A stretch of 10,863 nt of DNA from RGIG8748 sp045545635 (GTDB taxonomy: Bacteria; Bacillota; Clostridia; UMGS1810). Positions 6,404 through 10,863 of this stretch are shown here, piece after piece (positions within the stretch are counted from its first letter, which is position 1; the number at the start of each line of letters is the position of its first letter). The stretch lies in contig JAZQBI010000182.1 of the NCBI GenBank assembly GCA_045545635.1, forward strand, positions 1 to 10,863, in the 5' to 3' direction. The notes under the pieces are model-generated. The model had not been told where the DNA came from and made no database searches. It saw only the letters and a program-made list of their open reading frames with translations. Position numbers and translations under genes: made by a program.

Positions 6404-7489
6404 ATGAACAGAGTTTACAATTTTTCCGCAGGACCTTCTGCACTTCCCCTGCCGGTGCTTGAACAGGCTCAGAAAGAGCTTATCTGCCACGGCAATTCCG
6501 GAATGTCAGTTATGGAAATGAGCCACCGTTCAGGTGCTTATCAGGCAATAATCGACGAGTGCGAGGCTTCCCTTCGTTCTCTTATGGGTATTCCCGACAA
6601 TTACAAGGTGCTTTTCCTACAGGGCGGAGCATCCAGCCAGTTTGCTATGATTCCTATGAACCTCTTTAATAAGAGCGGCAAGGCAGACTGTGTACTTACA
6701 GGCCTTTGGGCAAAGAAGTTCAGCAAAGAAGCTGCAAGATACGGCGAGGTTAAGGTGCTTGCTTCCTCCGAAGATAAGACCTTCTCCTACATCCCCAAGC
6801 TCAACAAAGCTGACTTTACTCCTGATGCTGACTTCTTCCACATCACCTACAACAACACCATCTACGGTACAAAGTTCTCCGAACTTCCCGATACAGGAAA
6901 TGTTCCTCTGGTAGCGGATATGTCATCTTCAATCCTCAGTGAACCCGTGGATGTAAATAAGTTTGGTCTTATCTATGCCGGTGCACAGAAGAACATGGCA
7001 CCTGCAGGTCTTACTGTTGTTATTGTAAGAGAAGATTTAATCGGAAATGCAATGGATATCACACCTACAATGTTTAACTATGCAACACATTCCGAAAACG
7101 GCTCTATGTTTAACACTCCCCCCACATACCCCATCTATATCTGCGGTCTTGTGTGCAAGTGGTTAGAGAGTCTTGGCGGCCTTAGTGCTATGAAGGCTAT
7201 TAACGAAGAAAAGGCAGCTATCCTCTATGGCTTCCTTGACGAATCCGCAATGTTCAGTGCAACTGTTAATGCAAAGGAGGACCGTTCTCTTATGAACGTT
7301 CCCTTTGTAACAGGCGATGACGAACTCAATGCCAAGTTTATAAAGGAAGCTACCGCAGCAGGCTTTGTAAACCTCAAAGGTCACAGAAGTGTGGGCGGTA
7401 TGAGAGCAAGCATCTACAACGCAATGGGTGTAGACGGAGTTAAGGCTCTTGTAGACTTTATGAAGAAGTTTGAAACAGAAAACAAATAA
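6404..7489 (+). CDS. serC: Phosphoserine aminotransferase SerC
   Basis: The 361-residue PLP enzyme converts 3-phosphohydroxypyruvate and glutamate to O-phosphoserine and 2-oxoglutarate in the cytoplasm, the second step of serine synthesis. It starts with the family signature YNFSAGPSALP and has MEMSHRSG, FLQGGASSQF and TYNNTIYGT. The PLP lysine is Lys196 in YAGAQKNMAPAG. HRSVGGMRASIYNAMG near the C-terminus is the usual phosphate/substrate-binding stretch. Length agrees with the family (about 360). The ATG is preceded by the strong site GGAGGAG. It is the first gene of a serC-serA operon; no serB phosphatase gene is present in the window. Confidence 0.97.
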   Translation: MNRVYNFSAGPSALPLPVLEQAQKELICHGNSGMSVMEMSHRSGAYQAIIDECEASLRSLMGIPDNYKVLFLQGGASSQFAMIPMNLFNKSGKADCVLTGLWAKKFSKEAARYGEVKVLASSEDKTFSYIPKLNKADFTPDADFFHITYNNTIYGTKFSELPDTGNVPLVADMSSSILSEPVDVNKFGLIYAGAQKNMAPAGLTVVIVREDLIGNAMDITPTMFNYATHSENGSMFNTPPTYPIYICGLVCKWLESLGGLSAMKAINEEKAAILYGFLDESAMFSATVNAKEDRSLMNVPFVTGDDELNAKFIKEATAAGFVNLKGHRSVGGMRASIYNAMGVDGVKALVDFMKKFETENK

Positions 7490-7503
7490 GGTGGTAATAT
7501 AAT

Positions 7504-8673
7504 ATGTATGAAGTACTCACATTAAACAAGATAGCAAAGTGCGGTCTCGATATGTTAAATCCCGACATATTCACCGTTACAGATGCAACAGATAATCCCG
7601 ATGCCGTAATACTCAGAAGCTTTTCCATGCATGAGATGGAAATCCCCAAGAGCTTAAAGGCAGTAGCCAGAGCAGGTGCAGGCGTTAACAACATCCCCAT
7701 TGACAAAATGAGCGAAATGGGTGTTGCAGTATTCAACACACCCGGCGCCAATGCAAATGCCGTGGCAGAGCTTGCAGTAGCAGGACTTCTTATGGCATCC
7801 AGAAAGATAAACGACGCTACCGAATGGGCAAAGACCTTAAAGGGCGAGGGCGCAAATGTGGAAAAGCTCGTGGAAAAAGGCAAGAGTGCATTTGCAGGTC
7901 CTGAAATCAAGGGCAAAACTCTCGGTGTAATCGGTCTCGGTGCCATCGGTGTTATGGTAGCCAACCTTGCAACAGCTCTCGGTATGAATGTAATAGGCTA
8001 CGACCCCTACATTTCAGTAGATGCCGCATGGAACCTCTCCAGAGCAGTTAAGAAATCCGCAGACATCAAGGCTATGGTTGCAAAGTGCGACTACATTACA
8101 ATGCATCTTCCTCTTCTTGATTCCACAAAGGGTATGATAAACGAAGAGCTTCTGGAATGTATGGAGGACGGAGTAAGAATATTAAACTTTGCAAGAGGTG
8201 CACTGGTAGACAATGTCGCTATGAAGAAGGCACTGGAATCCGGCAAAGTTGCCTGCTATGTAACAGACTTCCCCTCTGAGGAAACTCTGGATATGCCAAA
8301 CACAGTAAACATCCCCCACCTTGGTGCTTCCACACCTGAGTCGGAAGATAACTGTGCTGTAATGGCGGCAAAGGAACTGTCCGACTTTATGTGTACAGGT
8401 AACATAAAGAACTCTGTAAACTACCCCAACTGCGAAATGCCTATGGACGGTAAATACAGAATCACCATTGCACACAAGAACATCCCCAATATGCTCGCTA
8501 CATTCTCCGGTCTTATGTCCGAAAAAGGCATAAACATTATCAACATGATAAACAAGAGCAAGGGCGAAAATGCATATACAATGATGGATGCAGAAGAAAT
8601 ACCCGATGAAATAGCTGCACAGATAGAAGCTATGGACGGCGTACAGAGAGTAAGAATAATTAAGAATATATAA
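7504..8673 (+). CDS. serA: D-3-phosphoglycerate dehydrogenase SerA with ACT domain
   Basis: The 389-residue NAD-dependent dehydrogenase oxidises 3-phosphoglycerate to 3-phosphohydroxypyruvate, the first committed step of serine synthesis and the supplier of SerC substrate. The split substrate domain holds RAGAGVNNIPID (57-67). The Rossmann fold carries GVIGLGAIG (141-149) with an acidic residue at Asp167. The catalytic trio is Arg231 in FARGALVD, Glu259 in the DFPSEE stretch and His272 in PHLGAST. The C-terminal 70 residues (about 318-389) form an ACT domain, the usual site of serine feedback inhibition. This is the short clostridial form, without the extra intervening domain of long SerA. 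AAGGTGG overlaps the serC stop nine bases before the ATG, so the two are co-transcribed. Confidence 0.95.
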   Translation: MYEVLTLNKIAKCGLDMLNPDIFTVTDATDNPDAVILRSFSMHEMEIPKSLKAVARAGAGVNNIPIDKMSEMGVAVFNTPGANANAVAELAVAGLLMASRKINDATEWAKTLKGEGANVEKLVEKGKSAFAGPEIKGKTLGVIGLGAIGVMVANLATALGMNVIGYDPYISVDAAWNLSRAVKKSADIKAMVAKCDYITMHLPLLDSTKGMINEELLECMEDGVRILNFARGALVDNVAMKKALESGKVACYVTDFPSEETLDMPNTVNIPHLGASTPESEDNCAVMAAKELSDFMCTGNIKNSVNYPNCEMPMDGKYRITIAHKNIPNMLATFSGLMSEKGINIINMINKSKGENAYTMMDAEEIPDEIAAQIEAMDGVQRVRIIKNI

Positions 8674-8678
8674 TCTGA

Positions 8679-8720
8679 AATGGGTTGTAAAAAATTTGGT
8701 TGAATTTTTTACAACCCATT
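8679..8720. terminator. Perfect 18-bp hairpin after serA, probable terminator
   Basis: The arms at 8679-8696 and 8703-8720 are exact reverse complements (outer part AATGGGTTGT/ACAACCCATT, inner part A6TT/AATTTTTT) around the six-base loop TGGTTG. It begins five bases after the serA stop. There is no T-run after the stem, but the 3' arm itself contains six T and the structure is symmetric, so it could act in both directions or protect the mRNA end. Confidence 0.6.
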
Positions 8721-8728
8721 GACGTTTC

Positions 8729-8757
8729 TTGACTTTTCCATATTATAGCAGTACAAT
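8729..8757 (+). promoter_or_regulatory. Strong sigma-A-type promoter candidate after serA
   Basis: TTGACT (8729-8734) and TACAAT (8752-8757) are exactly 17 bases apart, a 5/6 and 5/6 match. A start near 8764 would put the first hairpin-repeat copy (8772-8850) at the very 5' end of the transcript, some 150 bases before the YgjV-like start codon. Confidence 0.55.
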
Positions 8758-8771
8758 AAAACAAATATGTA

Positions 8772-8850
8772 ATAATGGGGATGTGCCTGTTTTTCACATT
8801 TCAGAAAGAAGCAAAGAAAAACGTGAAAAAAGCGGCACGTCCCCAAAATA
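8772..8850. repeat. Hairpin repeat, copy 1 of 3
   Basis: The copy starts ATAATGGGG and ends CCCCAAAATA. Outer arms GGGGATGTGCC/GGCACGTCCCC pair over 11 bp, with one G-T in place of the G-C seen in the other copies. The inner arms (TTTTTCACATTT and AAAAACGTGAAAAAA) pair with a bulge and a mismatch. The loop is purine-rich (AGAAAGAAGCAAAG). It lies between serA and the YgjV-like gene. Confidence 0.85.
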
Positions 8851-8920
8851 TAAATGATATAATATGCTGTAATTTGCGTTTTATACTATAATACAAAATA
8901 GATTAGTGAGAGTTATTAAT

Positions 8921-9481
8921 ATGGATATAAATACGAATGCATTATCTTTTGTCATGAGCACAGCAGCGCTAGTTTTGTACTCATGCAGTTATTTTTTTAA
9001 TAATAAAAGAAAGTATCTGATACTACAAGTTGTGGGTAATATTTTTTTGTCACTTTCCTATTTACTGATGGGTGCATATTTTACAATGATTTCTGTTGGT
9101 ATAGGGATAGGGAGAGGATTGATTTGCTATAGATATGAAAAACTCAACAAAAGAGTTCCTTTATATATGATTATTGCGCTGTGTTGTGCAACAATTTTAA
9201 GTTATATTATAATAAACTATATGGTTTTGTCCGGAACAGCGTCACCATGGGACATTTTGTATATGATTGCTTCCTGTATGTATGCAATCACCTTTGCTAT
9301 TCGGAACATCAAATTGATGAGATATATGGTATTAATTCCTCACGCATGCGCAATTTTATATAATTTGCTTGTTGCGGCACCGATTTCTTCGGCGATATCT
9401 TATGGAATAGAATTTGTAATTACAATTGTGGCTATTATAAAATTTCATATTCAAGATACTTTATTATCTGAAGAACAATGA
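8921..9481 (+). CDS. YgjV-like multi-span inner membrane protein
   Basis: The 186-residue, very hydrophobic protein has about six or seven predicted membrane segments (first about 5-23, then paired segments through to about residue 175) and a short polar tail. The pattern with N-terminal STAALVLYSCSYFFNNKRKYLILQ-type residues, the GNIFLSLSYLLMGAY stretch and the late IRNIKLMRYM stretch resembles the uncharacterised YgjV family (Imp-YgjV). No function is known to me. I chose ATG8921 over the in-frame GTG8906 because GTGAGAG makes a weak ribosome binding site upstream. Composition is far more AT-rich than its neighbours (about 31% G+C in four sampled lines), and it sits between two hairpin repeats, the second starting on its last stop base. 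This suggests acquisition. Confidence 0.65.
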   Translation: MDINTNALSFVMSTAALVLYSCSYFFNNKRKYLILQVVGNIFLSLSYLLMGAYFTMISVGIGIGRGLICYRYEKLNKRVPLYMIIALCCATILSYIIINYMVLSGTASPWDILYMIASCMYAITFAIRNIKLMRYMVLIPHACAILYNLLVAAPISSAISYGIEFVITIVAIIKFHIQDTLLSEEQ

Positions 9482-9557
9482 TAATGGGGACGTGCCTGTT
9501 TTTACACATTTAAAAAAGAAGAAAAAAACACGCAAAAATAGGCACGTCCCCAAAATA
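9481..9557. repeat. Hairpin repeat, copy 2 of 3
   Basis: Same ends as the other copies (ATAATGGGGACGTGCCT ... AGGCACGTCCCCAAAATA), with a perfect 12-bp outer stem. The inner arms (TTTTTACACATTT and AAACACGCAAAAA) are more degraded than in copy 3, and the purine loop is shorter. Its first base is the last base of the YgjV-like stop codon, so it may define that gene's mRNA end. Confidence 0.88.
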
Positions 9558-9564
9558 CGCAAAA

Positions 9565-9591
9565 CAGCCGCCGCTTTTTCGGCGGCGGCTG
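9565..9591. terminator. GC-rich hairpin before the glycosidase gene
   Basis: Arms CAGCCGCCGC (9565-9574) and GCGGCGGCTG (9582-9591) pair perfectly around TTTTTCG. The + strand continues with AAATTTT, and the - strand continues with TTTTGCG, so it resembles a two-way terminator for the YgjV-like transcript. It ends 13 bases before the ribosome binding site of the next gene, with no room for a promoter in between, so attenuation is an alternative. Confidence 0.6.
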
Positions 9592-9618
9592 AAATTTTAA
9601 GGAAAAGGTGAAGAAGTT

Positions 9619-10461
9619 ATGATAATTTTTGAAGGAAACGACAAATACGCATACCGCGATCCTGCATGCTGTTTTTTTGAAAATAAATATTACTTGTTTT
9701 TTACCCTGTCCGAAAAAGACTCGGGGTATATGTACAATCGCGTTGCAATGAGCACATCGGAAGACTTACGCACATGGTCTGCACCTCGGTTCATCACCGA
9801 AAAAGACAATACTCTTAATTTCTGTTCCCCGGGCAATATCATATACCGTGATGGTGAATACATAATGTGTATAACTTCGTATCCCATGCCCTATCCCTAC
9901 GACAAAAGCTGTATGGCAGACGAAACGGCGCGGCTTTTCACCGTAAGAACAAAAGATTTTGTGCATTTTTCCAAACCGGAATTGTTAAACCCGAAAGGCG
10001 ATACTCCCGTAGAAGAGCTGGGCAGAATGATAGATCCGTATATACTTCCGAAAGATGATATGTACTACTTGTTTTTTAAACAAAACGGAATAAGTTCTTC
10101 CAAATCCGGCGACCTTAAAACTTGGGAATTTATCGGCAGCACATCAGGCGGAGAAAACGCCTGTGTCATAGAAAAAGACGGCGGATATTTTCTCATACAT
10201 TCACCTGAAAACGGAATAGGTTTTGCCTATTCAAAGGACCTTGAACACTGGGAAGATATGGGAAGAACAACACTTGAACAGTCAAAGTGGAAATGGGCAG
10301 AGGGCAGACTTACCGCAGGATTTGCAATGGAATCCGCCACGGATATCGGTTACAAATATATACTTTTTTTCCACGGTTCGGTGAATGTATATCCCGAAAC
10401 ACACGGAAACGCAAGTCTTGCGCTTGCATTTACAAATGACTTTTTAACTTTTGAGTATTGA
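9619..10461 (+). CDS. Five-bladed beta-propeller glycosidase-like protein (GH43/GH32-like)
   Basis: The 280-residue protein has the repeating blade pattern of the GH43/GH32/GH62/GH117 superfamily: YRDPACCFFENKYYLFFT, then MSTSEDLRTWS, IIYRDGEYIMC, RTKDFVHFSKPELL, MIDPYILPKDDMYYLFF, SGDLKTWEF, AYSKDLEHWED and FTNDFLTFE. Likely active-site acids are Asp14 (RDP, base position), Asp139 (MIDP) and Glu179 (GENACV); this is inferred from the family layout. It lacks a signal peptide, so a cytoplasmic role on imported oligosaccharides is likely. The substrate cannot be read from the sequence, and no transporter or sugar regulator lies beside it. AAGGTG (9605-9610) is eight bases before the ATG. It lies between repeat copies 2 and 3. 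Confidence 0.7.
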   Translation: MIIFEGNDKYAYRDPACCFFENKYYLFFTLSEKDSGYMYNRVAMSTSEDLRTWSAPRFITEKDNTLNFCSPGNIIYRDGEYIMCITSYPMPYPYDKSCMADETARLFTVRTKDFVHFSKPELLNPKGDTPVEELGRMIDPYILPKDDMYYLFFKQNGISSSKSGDLKTWEFIGSTSGGENACVIEKDGGYFLIHSPENGIGFAYSKDLEHWEDMGRTTLEQSKWKWAEGRLTAGFAMESATDIGYKYILFFHGSVNVYPETHGNASLALAFTNDFLTFEY

Positions 10462-10497
10462 AAGAAAAATGTATGAAAGCACAAATTATTGTTAAGG

Positions 10498-10578
10498 ATA
10501 ATGGGGACGTGCCTGTTTTTACACGTTTTAAAAAAGAAGCAAAGAAAAACGTGCAAAAAGAGGCACGTCCCCAAAATA
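10498..10578. repeat. Hairpin repeat, copy 3 of 3
   Basis: The best-preserved copy. GGGGACGTGCCT pairs with AGGCACGTCCCC over 12 bp. After a G-G mismatch, TTTTT pairs with AAAAA. After an A-C mismatch, CACGTTTT pairs with AAAACGTG. The whole arm is about 27 positions with two mismatches, around a purine loop (AAGAAGCAAAG). It starts 36 bases after the glycosidase stop. It shares GGATAATGGGG-type left flank and ATACG right flank with copy 2. Confidence 0.9.
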
Positions 10579-10581
10579 CGT

Positions 10582-10635
10582 GAGAAACCATTTATCGTTA
10601 CTCCAAAGGAAATGATAGAAATTTTAAATAAGAAA
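10582..10635 (+). pseudogene. Possible 3' gene relic downstream of repeat copy 3
   Basis: One frame reads KPFIVTPKEMIEILNKK and then a TAA stop, directly after repeat copy 3. The frame stays open backwards into the repeat without a plausible start. The (V/I)(L/V)TP-E-IL ending is reminiscent of C-termini of PIN-domain proteins, but 17 residues are too few to identify. It may be the tail of a gene cut off by the repeat, or chance. Confidence 0.2.
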
Positions 10636-10643
10636 TAAGGTTG

Positions 10644-10682
10644 AATAAGGCATTTGTCTGCGTGACAGATGTCTTATTTTAT
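10644..10682 (+). terminator. Intrinsic terminator
   Basis: AATAAGGCATTTGTC (10644-10658) pairs with GACAGATGTCTTATT (10664-10678) over 15 positions, two of them G-T, around loop TGCGT, followed by a T-rich tail. It would end transcripts from the glycosidase gene or from the possible relic before it. Confidence 0.7.
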
Positions 10683-10792
10683 GCAAGAGTAAGGCACCTT
10701 TAAGTAGTTAACTATGATATTTTTAAAAACATGGTTTATAATTATGATAAAATGACTGGTTCTCGACCATCAGAAAGTTTGAGGGTGAATTT
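10683..10792 (+). promoter_or_regulatory. AT-rich leader of the edge gene with a TATAAT box
   Basis: The stretch contains TATAAT (10737-10742) and an overlapping TATGAT (10743-10748), but I see no good -35 at 16-18 bases from either. GAGGGTG (10781-10787) is a good ribosome binding site for the ATG at 10793. No RNA gene or riboswitch is recognisable. Confidence 0.3.
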
Positions 10793-10863
10793 ATGACAGT
10801 AACAACAGAAACTAAAGAGTTTGGTGCACATAATTTTGTGGTAATGGTAACGCAAGATATCAA
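10793..10863 (+). CDS. Start of an unidentified gene, cut by the window edge
   Basis: An ATG preceded by GAGGGTG at five bases opens a frame that stays open for 23 codons to the end of the window (MTVTTETKEFGAHNFVVMVT...). The ribosome binding site and an AT-rich upstream region with a TATAAT box support a real gene. The fragment is too short to assign to a family. Confidence 0.55.
   Translation, partial: MTVTTETKEFGAHNFVVMVTQDI

Noticed and set aside
8772..10578. Three similar repeats as a CRISPR-like array
   Set aside because: Copies are about 700-1000 bases apart with genes between them, and no cas genes are present.

Overview
The window looks like chromosome of a spore-forming, anaerobic clostridium, most likely an Oscillospiraceae/Ruminococcaceae-type gut lineage. 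The evidence is a SpoIVFA/SpoIVFB-like pair, the clostridial TIGR03960/TIGR03936 radical-SAM pair, a short-form SerA with a C-terminal ACT domain, and strong AAGGNGG-type ribosome binding sites. All recognised genes lie on the + strand. The taxonomic guess rests on gene content and style only.

Layout. (a) 1-80: an array of three short hairpins separated by CATCAT spacers. (b) 90-1731: a candidate mother-cell (sigma-E-type) promoter, then an overlapping pair, a membrane-anchored M23/LytM protein (SpoIVFA-like) and an M50 intramembrane protease (SpoIVFB-like). (c) 1728-6320: a vegetative promoter candidate, then a tight three-gene operon of a TIGR03960 radical SAM protein, a TIGR03936/DUF2344 partner and ligA, closed by a strong terminator. 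(d) 6301-8720: a serine biosynthesis operon, serC-serA, with a palindrome between promoter and start codon and a perfect 18-bp hairpin after serA. (e) 8721-10863: an accessory stretch. Three copies of a roughly 80-bp hairpin repeat (ATAATGGGGACGTGCC...GGCACGTCCCCAAAATA) alternate with an AT-rich YgjV-like membrane protein gene and an orphan cytoplasmic five-bladed beta-propeller glycosidase (GH43/GH32-like). A possible gene relic, a terminator and the first 23 codons of an unidentified gene running off the right edge follow.

How it fits together. Regions b-d are conserved housekeeping and sporulation genes. In Bacillus subtilis spoIVFAB lies next to rplU-ysxB-rpmA, and in many clostridia the TIGR03960/TIGR03936 pair is found there too; here ligA follows instead. 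Region e differs in composition (about 31% G+C in four sampled lines of the YgjV-like gene, against about 45-55% in sampled serA lines) and is where insertion and rearrangement have probably happened.

I found no complete undescribed defence or mobile system. The most unusual signals are non-coding: the C(GNA)G triloop hairpin array at the left edge, the three-copy hairpin family, a strong Shine-Dalgarno with no ordinary start codon at the right distance, and a GC-rich hairpin immediately upstream of the glycosidase ribosome binding site.
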